From contig OX442416.1 of the NCBI GenBank assembly GCA_949361645.1, positions 4,564,629-4,628,628 of the forward strand: a DNA stretch of 64,000 nt. The letters are read 5' to 3'. The first letter of the stretch is position 1; each line of letters begins with the position of its first letter. Origin of the DNA: Spongilla lacustris (taxonomy: Eukaryota > Porifera > Demospongiae > Spongillida > Spongillidae). The notes beneath the pieces were generated by a model that saw only the letters and a program-made list of their open reading frames with translations, ran no database searches and was not told the origin of the DNA. The translations under genes were made by a program, and so were the position numbers. Of the stretch, positions 1-9,402 are shown piece by piece.

Positions 1-89
1 ATGTAAGACGCGCGTGCAGTGACGCCACTAGTAACTCCTCTATAAAATACCAACCGGTGGGTTGCAATTGAGGTTGTTCAAAACTTCTG

Positions 90-186
90 CGGTTGAGGCG
101 GTTATTTAGCCGAAATAGAACCGGTTGAGGCGGTTATTTAGCCGAAATAGAGCCGGTTGAGGCGGTTATTTAGCCGAAACAGAACC
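90..186. repeat. Tandem repeat, three copies of a ~33-bp unit
   Basis: Three nearly identical head-to-tail copies of a unit built around GGCGGTTATTTAGCCGAAA are visible. Related CGGTTA-rich and TTAACCG-rich sequence continues at 200-255 and 475-560, so this looks like the edge of a decayed satellite-like region. No coding potential. Confidence 0.85.
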
Positions 187-889
187 GCGGTTATTTGATT
201 CTCGCAATCGGTTAACCGCTGGTTAACCGGCTAACTGGAGCTCCGGAATAACCGGTTTCAAATCTTATCTAAGACTGGATGGTATGGGATTGGATATACA
301 TGATGCATGATTTAAAACTTTTATTTTAAGGTATTCACAATGCCGTACAAAACGCACTCGCGCGATGCACTTGCTGCAAACCACCAAAGGATAATAGCAA
401 AAAGCTGCCACAGTGCACATATAATTAGGGGTCGAAAATTGGCTTCAGAATACCTGAGAATACCTAAGTTGTAACCGCGATATTTAATCGTGGTTATGAT
501 TTAACCGTCTTTACCGCGATATATCGCGGTTAAGACGGTTAAATACTAACCTTAACCGCGGCAACCTTGCATACGTGTACAATCAATCTGCTACACCGTA
601 TATATATTTGATGATTTCAAATAATCCCACTGAAATATTAAGAGATACCTGCAACTGAGTTAAAACGCTCTAAGTTACCTAATGCATCGATTCGTTACAC
701 TGAGGTGTCGATTTGAAGTTAGGTTTGAATTTTTCAGAAAAGATCGTGTTAGCATATTTCCAGAGAAAGAAGCCATGCGTAAGCACCAACGCAACCAGCC
801 ACCATGTGACTTGCGTGTTGGCGCTGAATATAAAATGAGCCGGTTTTACGCCGAAAATCCACATCAGGAGATATAAGGATAAGTCAAAA
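187..889. other. Non-coding sequence upstream of a small secreted-protein gene
   Basis: AT-rich sequence with scattered TTAACCGCG motifs around 475-560. Short open frames here overlap each other on both strands and lack any recognisable domain. Nothing else supportable. Confidence 0.5.
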
Positions 890-1270
890 ATGCTGAAAGA
901 AGTCGTGCTGTTCTGCGCTCTTGTAGCCATAACCGTAGCCGTTTCCCCTCAAGGCCCTAAGCTTTATCGGCCAATCGTTTCGGAGACAAACGTAGTGCCG
1001 ATCGAGAATTATGGATATGGTGGTGATGAAGGAGAGGAAGAAGAGGAAGGAAAGCCTTTTGGAACTCGTGGCAATGGACCTTATGGCAATGAGAGTGACG
1101 GAGATGAATTTTCGGCGATGGAACTTATGGTCGTGGATCTTATGGTGATGGGCCTGGTGGCCGTGGACCTTATAGTGATGACCATGATGATGATTATGGC
1201 GTTGTCAATGCTGAAAGCCATAAAGTCAGCACGCTTCTCCAAAAAAAATGACGAACTGAGAACTTTGTAG
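890..1270 (+). CDS. Small secreted acidic/glycine-rich protein, apparent frameshift
   Basis: The ATG at 890 starts a clean N-terminal signal peptide (MLKEVVLFCALVAITVAVS). An acidic stretch with EGEEEEEG and a Gly/Tyr-rich segment follow. After about residue 73 the annotated frame turns into an implausible Met/Val/Leu-rich run. From 1114 a different frame carries on the same Gly-Tyr-Arg pattern (GDGTYGRGSYGDG, then Asp/His-rich) and stops at 1249-1251. I read this as one protein of roughly 120 residues with a frame change near 1105-1114, by mutation, assembly error or a missed tiny intron. Composition suggests a secreted structural or matrix protein. No family recognised and no neighbouring gene helps. 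Confidence 0.5.
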   Translation: MLKEVVLFCALVAITVAVSPQGPKLYRPIVSETNVVPIENYGYGGDEGEEEEEGKPFGTRGNGPYGNESDGDEFSAMELMVVDLMVMGLVAVDLIVMTMMMIMALSMLKAIKSARFSKKNDELRTL

Positions 1271-4008
1271 ATCGAGTGTTTAAAATGCACATACATGTAA
1301 AGCATGCATGTGGAACAGGGGAATGGGTAAGTTTGATTTTGTAATTGAAGCTTTCTCTTTCATGGCACATGCATGCAATATTACGCCATGCATGGTAGTA
1401 CAAACCCACGAGCATCAAGAAAGAGGTTAGACTGCATTCATGTGTCGCCTACATGTATATGATCACTGTTTGGATTTCTTTCAGCTCCCTGTGGACACAC
1501 AGCTAGGCTATTGCGGCAAAATTAAAAGCCCGTATATGGTAATCCCTCATTACGCACGCATATTGTGAGTAACACGTTTCTCTCCGTGCATCAGGATCTA
1601 TCGAATAAATTTTTGCATTTAAATGGAGTTAGAGTAGGACAGAGCTGAGTAAATGCGATAAAATTTTCACACTTGGTAATATGCACTTGAAAATGAAAGT
1701 AATTATTTGATATCGGACGTTAGTGAATAATTATATGGTAATTTGAGATGTCAATTTGTTTGCCGTCTACTTCTGCTTAGTTTTATAGTGTTTTCTAACT
1801 AAATAGCCAGTTCATCTGTAGATGAATCCTACACAACTACATGTATTATTAGATCATCTATTACGGTTATGTTCACGCACCCACACAGCTCTGTCAAGAA
1901 ATTTACTCCAGCGCCCTTATGATTTTCAGTTCATAATACTGAGATAGTGTTGTATCGATTTGGTTCCAACAATTGTATCATGCAATTAATGTGTAAGGTA
2001 GATGGAAACGTGCATGGCCATTTTGAAATTAGTCAAACTAACGTCGTAAACGCATCAACATTCATCTCTTCCAAAGCGCTATTTTCGTTTTGATAGTGAA
2101 GTAACCATGCAGTGTATATTTTTAGAGTATTAAAGCATGAATCACATGCACTGCTGCTATAGATAACACAAATTTCTATATATCAAGTTATAATCTATTA
2201 AACATTCCATTTACAGCTACAAGGCTATAGTAGACTAATTAAAGAGATCCCATGACTGATGGATATTGAGGGTACATCTATGAAGATCCAACAGCACAAA
2301 CATTCGTAATTCAAAGCAATGAAGAAGTCATTTTCTGGGTACTACATGTACATGAATGCGAATGCAATTTAAATAATCATGTTTAGTTATAGGGTACATG
2401 CAAATTAAAAAAAAAAACTCCTGAAGCATGGTATGCTCTGGTTGCAACGGTGCGTGTAGTTTGGGGTAAATACCTAACTGCTATGTATGTGCTCAAGGCT
2501 AATTTTTCATTCCAGTTGCACCGTTGTGCACAGTTGTTGGGGCTATTTTGAGCCAGTTGTGGCTGTGTCAACCATTACGTATTGACCGTGTTGAACTATT
2601 TTGGGCTACATGTACATAATTATATTATTACTTTACTTCAAGTTATATAGCTCAGCAGTCCTTGTTTATCCACTACATGTAGAAATGTATTACATTGATT
2701 CACTGTATGCTATAATAAATGAAGATGCTCTCCTTTGGGTTTGGTAAGAGGACAACTTCTGTTATCAGGCTATTGAATTAGGATGTATATGTATGTGACC
2801 ATTCTAATGCAATATTCCAGTAAGACTGAGATCTTGAGTTCAGCTTAGAAGCACAATGATGCAGCTGTGGACCTGTAGTAAAATACATATGAATGCATAC
2901 ATTTATCTTCGCACCAAAAGTATTGGCAGTGCTCATTCAGACAAATTCATATGACTGTGGTGCGATTTGTAAGTTGGATGATACAATGCCCTAGTGTCAG
3001 CCCAAATACTTGTATTATAGGACCAATCGCAGCAGAATGTTGTTGCAGCTGTCTGCAGACTCAAGTATGAAGCTGAGATACTTTGCATATTGAAAGACAT
3101 AACTGATTTGGAAATTGTTCACCAGCATTGCAAATGGTACATGAGCCATCCCTTTGCATTCTTTATTCACTGAAGTGTGAAATCATACACAATATATGTT
3201 CTCAAAACATTACAGCATTTAGGAAAAGCTCCCATGACTAATAGTGCTATTCAGAAAGCTGCTGTTTTTTCTCAAAATCTGATGCTCTTGACAGTAGTGG
3301 TGGCAGTCAGCATGATCAAAGCTATGTGATTTAGGTGGTTGTGATAGTTTTAGTGTGGATGATCAGATGAGTCATGATAATGCATGATGGCATTGCCGAG
3401 GATTTAGTTGGCAAAAGAGACCCAGATTTTCAAGTTCAATCATACCATAATACACATGCACTTAATTAATTGGGACAAATGACACTAAATGTAGATATAC
3501 ATGAGATATCTCTGTATATGTAGAAGAACCTCAAATCTGATTTTACCATTATATACAACACTGCTATATGATAATCATAGAACACATTCCTTATGATCAC
3601 AGTTTCCTTATCACAGGTGTTATAGATATTTCATCACCTCATTCAGTTTGATGATATTTACCTGTACCTCACTGAGGTTGATAATAATAGAGATATTACA
3701 TTACATCACTGAGGTTGATAATTTCATTACATCACTGAGGCTGATAATATTTCACTGATTACTTCACTGAGAACTACACACACCAATATATGACAAAAAT
3801 CGCAGGAAACGAATAACGCCCACAATACATATAAAGCACACTACACACACTAATCTATTACACAGTATTTATGGTACAAAACAATGGCTAATGTTTAATT
3901 AAGTAACACACACTATCTACTGCCTATATAAGTCCACTTAGACACACAATTTCTAGCTCAACTTTTACACCTAATTTCAACTATATCTGTCTATTTTCCA
4001 CATATTTC
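1271..4008. other. Gene-poor AT-rich stretch
   Basis: No frame of convincing length or composition on either strand. The only structure seen is the short repeat at 3640-3775, listed separately. It may be 3' flank of the minus-strand gene ending at 4009. Confidence 0.5.
3640..3775. repeat. Degenerate short tandem repeat
   Basis: Four imperfect copies of a ~25-35-bp unit containing CACTGAGGTTGATAAT occur in a row, separated by variable ATTTCATTACAT-type spacers. Confidence 0.6.
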
Positions 4009-4271
4009 TCATAAATAAATCTTTTGCAAACATTTCACCAGAGTAGACCAAGCCACTGGCCTCATGCCCTTTCCCTCAAACCATCTTCGGAATATGTCCG
4101 TATTGATCTCTTGAGCATTCCCTCTGTGCTCCTTCTCTAATGCTTTCACAACAGCTCCGTTTTTATCTTCCAGTAGAAATATACCAAAACGAGAATAATC
4201 TGCCCCGATTTGTTCAACAATATTCACCTTCTGATCAGAGAAGCACAAAAGCTCCTTCATAGTGGGTGTTT
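4009..4271 (-). CDS. Terminal exon encoding a death domain
   Basis: On the minus strand a pyrimidine tract ending in CCCCCCAG at 4272-4280 precedes an open exon of about 87 codons ending in TGA at 4009. The residues have the death-domain pattern: an N-terminal helix (PTMKELLCF), a middle with FGIFLLED, then DIFRRWFEGKG and WSTLVKCLQKI, matching the conserved W and the last helices. Death domains are homotypic adaptor modules in apoptosis and innate signalling. Early-branching animals often place them C-terminal to ankyrin/Roc-COR regions. This exon is on the same strand as, and 13 kb downstream of, the Roc-COR exon ending at 17183. It could be an alternative 3' exon of that gene or the end of a separate gene. 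The exon needs one extra base from the upstream exon to complete its first codon. Confidence 0.65.
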
Positions 4272-4903
4272 CTGGGGGGAGAACCACAAGGTGCGCATGT
4301 GAAGTACTGGAATATTTGTATATGTGTACTCACAATACCAGCCCCAATCAACACTTTCTTTCTAATACCCACCATATCATTAGGCCACCAGAAAATTTAA
4401 AGCATGGATTTGATTACCATTTCCTAAATCGAGAGTTACGGCAGTAACTTTCATATAGGATTTGTGCCGTATCATGAATATCATTTTAAAAACGCGACCA
4501 GCATATAACTCGCGAACCGAGAAACGGATAGTTTAGCTCTTTGTTGCTACCGAACTAGAGTGGAAAGACAATCATTTTCATGTTTTGTCCAAGTCGCCAG
4601 ACCGTTTGCTCTAAGTGAACAAAACAGCTCCTAGTTCTCGTTCCCAGACCTACTTTTGTCCTCCGACAGCTTTTTTCTGGGTGAGTATAACTCGGGATAG
4701 GAATGAGTGCAATATACACCAAAAAATCTAGAAAATTCTGGAAGAACATCTACAAGTCTCAGATATGAAAATAAAGCATGTAACTGATATGTAATATGCA
4801 TATGGGAGCTATATGAAAGCATTCCCATGGCGTGATATGTGTAGATTAATTGTATATTTCATTTTTTAACTCACCACTTTTGCCTATTAGCGAAGTTGCT
4901 TTT

Positions 4904-5206
4904 ATGAAACTGCCTTCACGACAACAACAGCAGAGAGCAAAGCGACGAGCGGAATACCTCCAAAATCTAAAAAAGGAGTTAGAGACCTCTCGGGTTCGGC
5001 GCAATAATGCGAAACGCGCTTCTAAGAGGGGGCGTGAATGCTGTGATTGGCAGAATTCCGAGCTTCTAAGAAGCAAAAGTATCAAGAGACTAATCGGGAC
5101 TCCAAAAGGAGTGTATATTGGAGAAACCCTTCCGCTGCGCGTTCAGCGAGAAGGGCGCGATACCAGAAGCGTAAGCGTGAGGCGGAGACAGCATGCTTCA
5201 ACAAAG
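4904..5206 (+). CDS. Basic protein of the repeat family (first exon)
   Basis: ATG at 4904 follows a conserved 5' leader and opens a strongly basic, helix-prone frame: KRRAEYLQNLKKELETSRVR, then many Arg/Ser/Lys. The same start and pattern recur at 55167. An ACAAAG|GTGAGT donor at 5206/5207 fits, and a pyrimidine-rich acceptor TTATCATTTTAG ends at 5485. The joined frame would then meet TGA after three codons, so this copy is either short or broken. Basic, repeated KRREEYL-like segments occur at the N-terminus of several transposon proteins, but function is not assignable from sequence. Confidence 0.4.
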
Positions 5207-5507
5207 GTGAGTAGTGCGTGGAATATTATGTTTTGGCGCGCTTCTTTTAGACTAGAGCAGCTGGAAAACTGACATAGCTTTAAACATTGTGTTGCTAGGT
5301 CATCGATGGATGACATGTACAGCTGAATTTTGTCATGTTGCATAACGGGTGTTGCTACACAGTATTCTTACTTACATATTATTGATATTAGTTGCACTAT
5401 ATGTTTATTATGCTTTGTATTACCAGTGTCAAAATAAGTAAATTTCAGTATTGACTGCATGCTTCCATCTCCTTTATCATTTTAGTTAACCCAATGATAG
5501 TGTTCTA

Positions 5508-5765
5508 ATGGAGTATAAGGGTGGCCTTGAAAAGGCTATTCTAAGCAATAGGACATTGCTAGATGAATTAAATGATGCCTTTTGCAAGACCAATCCATGG
5601 TTAGCACAAAAGGTTACCACTAGATCTGCACATGCTGCTGTTAGCAAAGTTAGCGCAGATGCATTACTTGCTAAGGCACTGAACATTCGAAGAGCAAAAT
5701 CAGGGGGATTGTTAAAAGATGTTGGTGCCATTAATGCAATAAAATATCAGAAAATGATATTATAG
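5508..5765 (+). CDS. Open frame downstream of the repeat-family exon
   Basis: An 85-codon frame with ordinary protein composition (LLDELNDAFCKTNPWLAQK, later ALLAKALNIRRAKSGGLLK) lies just after a plausible acceptor at 5485. It may be the second exon of the repeat-family gene in a shifted frame, since the in-phase join terminates early. No domain recognised. Confidence 0.3.
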   Translation: MEYKGGLEKAILSNRTLLDELNDAFCKTNPWLAQKVTTRSAHAAVSKVSADALLAKALNIRRAKSGGLLKDVGAINAIKYQKMIL

Positions 5766-5786
5766 CTGGGATAAGGCATCATAGTG

Positions 5787-6012
5787 CTGTCTCAGAACCC
5801 TATTTCTATTATACCTCTTACAATCACACAAAACAGCATGGGCCTACACTGTAGAGACCCTTTTCCATTGTGGGCGCATCGTATAAACAGCCTAAAACTT
5901 ATCTCGTACACAGACCCATGGCATCGCAGCTGCGTAATTCATCTGTCTCAAAACCCTATTTCTGTATTATACCTCTTACAATCACACAAATCAGCATGGC
6001 CTACACTGTATA
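5787..6012 (+). repeat. Two-copy repeat of a ~70-bp segment
   Basis: The segment starting CTGTCTCAGAACCCTATTTC at 5787 recurs at 5943 with a few differences and ends in CCTACACTGTA both times. The intervening 85 bp is unique. Confidence 0.75.
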
Positions 6013-6079
6013 CCAGTAGACCTCAATGGTAGGTGTATTATCAACGGATTGTCCAAGCAGATTCATTTGCTTAAAATAG

Positions 6080-6255
6080 GCGACAATGAAGTTGGCCCCC
6101 CTTGCCGCTGGTTAAATCGGTCAACAGCGGACCGGGCACAACAATAGTTGAATAGGCCGACAGCGGACAGCAACACCCCCCCCCCCCCCCACTGGTTGAA
6201 TCGCCCGACAGCAGACTGCACCCCCCACATTGGTTGAATCGGCCTTAAGTTGGCC
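6080..6255. repeat. Degenerate ~50-bp tandem repeat with a poly-C run
   Basis: Three loose copies share GGTTGAATCGGCC and GACAGCGGAC. A run of about 15 C residues sits near 6176-6190, a likely site of slippage or sequencing uncertainty. Confidence 0.55.
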
Positions 6256-7699
6256 CCCTCTACAATAAAATCCTGGCTCCGCCAGTGGATTATATTACAT
6301 ACATCTGCTAGCTGTCAGAGATGTCAGAGAAAACCTGTGCTTTCATTCTTCTCGGCTGATAATGTGAATGCTGCCATACAGATTGGAGTAATGTATTAAA
6401 ACTTTGGTATGTTATTAATGGAAGATAGGACAGCTAGGAGCCATTGTAGAAGATATTGATATATGATGGAACACAAAGCAAATGCAGAATTAATCGAAGG
6501 GATGGTTTGATGGGGTGTTAAAAGTAGCCAAGAAATGCTGTCAAGCCATAGAGCTTCCATCATTATTCCAATTGTACTTAGCTAGCTTAATAAGCAATCT
6601 ACCTTTACTGGTAAAGAGTGGTTACTGACCCACAAACCTTATCCAGACATGATATTGTTGATGAGAAAGGGTGGAGCCTAATATCCATGTAGTCACAACC
6701 TCACCCAACACACATACATGTAGCACACTAGACAGAACTGCTAGTTGTTTTGACTGACCTTCTGGCTGCGCTCCTTGGGCTACCAACTGTGACAAAGAAG
6801 AGGAGGGGACCACAGAAGTACACCCTGAAAAATAATCATTTGTTATATGATAAATTCAATTTGTTGGGTCTATCAGACTAAAATATTCCTAAATACAGCA
6901 GTCTTATAATGAACCAAGGAATGTGATCTCATTTTGTTATTCCTTTAAAAACAGTACATGTATGCATGTTGTAGAAATGTATTCATATCTGTGAAAGTCA
7001 GCTCAATAACATAAGGGCTAGATCCTTGTTTATTGCAGCTATTGTCCATAAACAGTTAGGACACATGAAACAATAGCTACAGTAGCTAACCTATGGGAGT
7101 GGTCATCACTGTAATATTTTGCTCAATTCAGTTTCTTAACCGATAAATGACCAAATTATTCATTACGTAACGGGTGCACCGTATAACCAGATTTAATTTT
7201 AACTTATTCAAAAATTGTGCGTCTGTCAATCAAGTTTGCTTCGTGCGATCGCGTAGTATTTCGTTTGTTTTACCGATTTCTAAGACCAAAAAGGATTGCT
7301 ACAATGTTCTCTAGACTCAAAAAGTGAAGCACGATGTATTCTAGAAACTTGAAGACACGAAGCCGTTCCATACACGAATCGTGGTCGGGTCATCGCTACT
7401 GTCTACCTACGAACGGTAAGGAACCAGTTTTTGTGATACTCTTATTGTTTGGGAGGTGTGTAGCTTGCGCATATGCATTTTGTATAATTTTGCTTGCATA
7501 TATGTTCTGTTAGTATCCCTACCGTTTTGTAACTTTTTTTAGAGCACATCTGTTGTTTCTAGCTCTTTTTGTTATGGCAATTTGATGCGCGTTTATGGCA
7601 TGGGGCATTGAGAAGGGTGTGGCTAAAGAGACTAGGGCAGGTGGGAAGAATGTTATGTAGGAAGAATGGTTTGAAATAAATAAAAGTGTGGTGAGGACA
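6256..7699. other. Mostly featureless stretch
   Basis: No repeat or gene seen except the low-confidence exon candidate at 6705-6824. Confidence 0.4.
6705..6824 (-). CDS. Possible linker exon, minus strand
   Basis: A good acceptor (GATTATTTTTCAG) at 6825 and a donor-like GG|GTGAGG at 6704 enclose 120 bp open in one frame, encoding a Ser/Gln-rich stretch (SSSLSQLVAQGAQPEGQSKQ). It lies between the Roc-COR exon and the death-domain exon on the same strand, so it could be a linker between them. Length and composition alone are weak evidence. Confidence 0.2.
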
Positions 7700-8137
7700 T
7701 GACATGGAAGAGTGTTGTGTGCTATGTGCCTGTGTGCTATGTGTGCTATGTGCCTGTGTGTTACATGTATGTGTGCTATGTGTAGAGTGTTATGTGCACA
7801 CTCATGGTGTAGAGTGTTGTGTGCACACATATTGTGTGTACTCACATGGGTAGGGGTGTGAGTAGGTCCACTGCACACTCCACACACAACACTTTTCCCT
7901 CCTATGTGTGTGCACACAACACCCACTCCACACACTATACTCTCGCCTCTTATGTGTACTTTATGTAAGCACACAACACCCACTACACACACACAACACT
8001 CTTTCCTCATATGTGTGTGCACACAACACCCACTCCACACCTCCACTCACAACACTCTTTCCTCCTGTGTGTACCTTGTGTGTGCACACAACACCCCTTC
8101 CACACACACAGCACTCTTCCCTCCTGTGTGTACCTTG
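7700..8137. repeat. Mixed CA/TG-rich tandem repeats flanking the main minisatellite
   Basis: 7720-7800 holds early units of the main array. 7865-8137 holds about five copies of a ~60-bp unit with ACACAACACTCTTTCCTC and TGTGTGTGCACACAACACCC. Open frames across it reflect repeat composition, not coding. Confidence 0.8.
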
Positions 8138-8905
8138 CTATGTCCCTGTGTGCTATGTGCCGGTGTGCTATGTGCCTGTGTGCTATGTGCCTGTGTGCTA
8201 TGTGCCTGTGTGCTATGTGCCTGTGTGCTATGTGCCTGTGTGCTATGTGCCTGTGTGCTAGTGCCTGTGTATGTATGTGTGCTATGTGTCTGTGTGTTAT
8301 GTGCCGGTGTGCTGTGTCTGTGTGCTATGTGCCGGTGTGCTATGTGCCTGTGTGCTATGTGCCTGTGTGCTATGTGCCTGTGTGCTATGTGCCTGTGTGC
8401 TAGTGCCTGTGTATGTATGTGTGCTATGTGTCTGTGTGTTATGTGCCGGTGTGCTGTGTCTGTGTGCTATGTGCCTGTGTGCTATGTCCCTGTGTGCTAT
8501 GTCCCTGTGTGCTATCTGCCTGTGTGCTATGTGCCTGTGTGCTAGTGTCTGTGTATGTATGTGTGCTATGTGTCTGTGTGTTATGTGCCTGTGTGCTATG
8601 TGCCTGTTTATTACATGTATGTGTGCTATGTGCCTGTGTCCTATGTGTGCTGTGTGCTATGTGCCTGTGTGCTAGTGCCTGTGTATGTATGTGTGCTATG
8701 TGTCTGTGTGCTATGTGCCTGTGTGCTATGTGCCTGTGTGCTATGTTCCTGTGTGCTATGTGCCTGTGTGCTATGTGCCTGTGTATTACATGTATGTGTG
8801 CTATGTGCCTGTGTCCTATGTGTGCTGTGTGCTATGTGCCTGTGTGTTACATGTATGTGTGGTATGTGCCTGTGTGTTACATGTATGTGTGCTACGTAAT
8901 CTGTG

Positions 8906-9045
8906 TGCTATGTGAAACATCGTGGAGGCAGACAAGGCTGTAGTGGTGAAGCAGAGGATGGCTGCAGCGCTAGTAGTTGCCATGACAACAGCAGCTGCTT
9001 TGTTGACATTGGAAACCAGAGGGAAAAGGGTTTGCCATGCACAGG
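8906..9045. other. Unique island inside the minisatellite
   Basis: About 140 bp of non-repetitive sequence (centre GCAGCGCTAGTAGTTGCCATG) interrupts the array exactly where repeat orientation changes. It marks one breakpoint of the inverted block. Confidence 0.75.
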
Positions 9046-9402
9046 CACATGCACACATACATGTAACACACAGGCACATAGCACACAGGTAACATAGCAC
9101 ACAGATTACATAGCACACATACATGTAACACAGGCACATAGCACACAGGTTACATAGCACACATACATGTAACACACAGGCACATAGCACACATACATGT
9201 AACACACAGACACATGCACACATACATGTAACACACAGGCACATAGCACACAGGCACATAGCACACATACATGTAACACACAGGCACATAGCACATATAC
9301 ATGTAACACACAGACACATGCACACATACATGTAACACACAGGCACATAGCACACAGGCACATAGCACACAGGTTACATAGCACACACACATGTAACACA
9401 CA
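9046..9402 (-). repeat. Inverted block of the minisatellite
   Basis: Here the units read as their reverse complement (ACACACAGGCACATAGCACA). The order of variants matches the reverse complement of the block near 9710-10013 almost exactly. At 9402/9403 orientation flips back with an abrupt palindromic junction, making a large inverted repeat of ~350 bp per arm. Confidence 0.9.

Larger units (their letters stand above)
4429..5770 (+). mobile_element. Unclassified repeat family, copy 1
   Basis: Begins with a small palindrome (GAGAGTTACGGCAGTAACT). It then matches, at roughly 80% by eye over several hundred bases, the sequence at 54597-55400 and, inverted, 55500-56276. Shared landmarks are GGATTTGTGCCGTATCATGAAT, the CCGAGAAACGGATAG block, GGGTGAGTATAACTCG and then a short basic reading frame. 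The right end is not defined; no inverted copy of the left end is found downstream. The family is repeated and mobile in history, but I cannot assign it to a known superfamily. Confidence 0.6.

Noticed and set aside
682..930. Open frames on both strands overlapping the start of the secreted-protein gene
   Set aside because: Overlap each other and the better-supported signal-peptide frame; no domain or splice support.
6622..6813. Full 63-codon minus-strand frame as a gene
   Set aside because: Only the part between plausible splice sites (6705-6824) was kept as a low-confidence exon; the remainder has no support.
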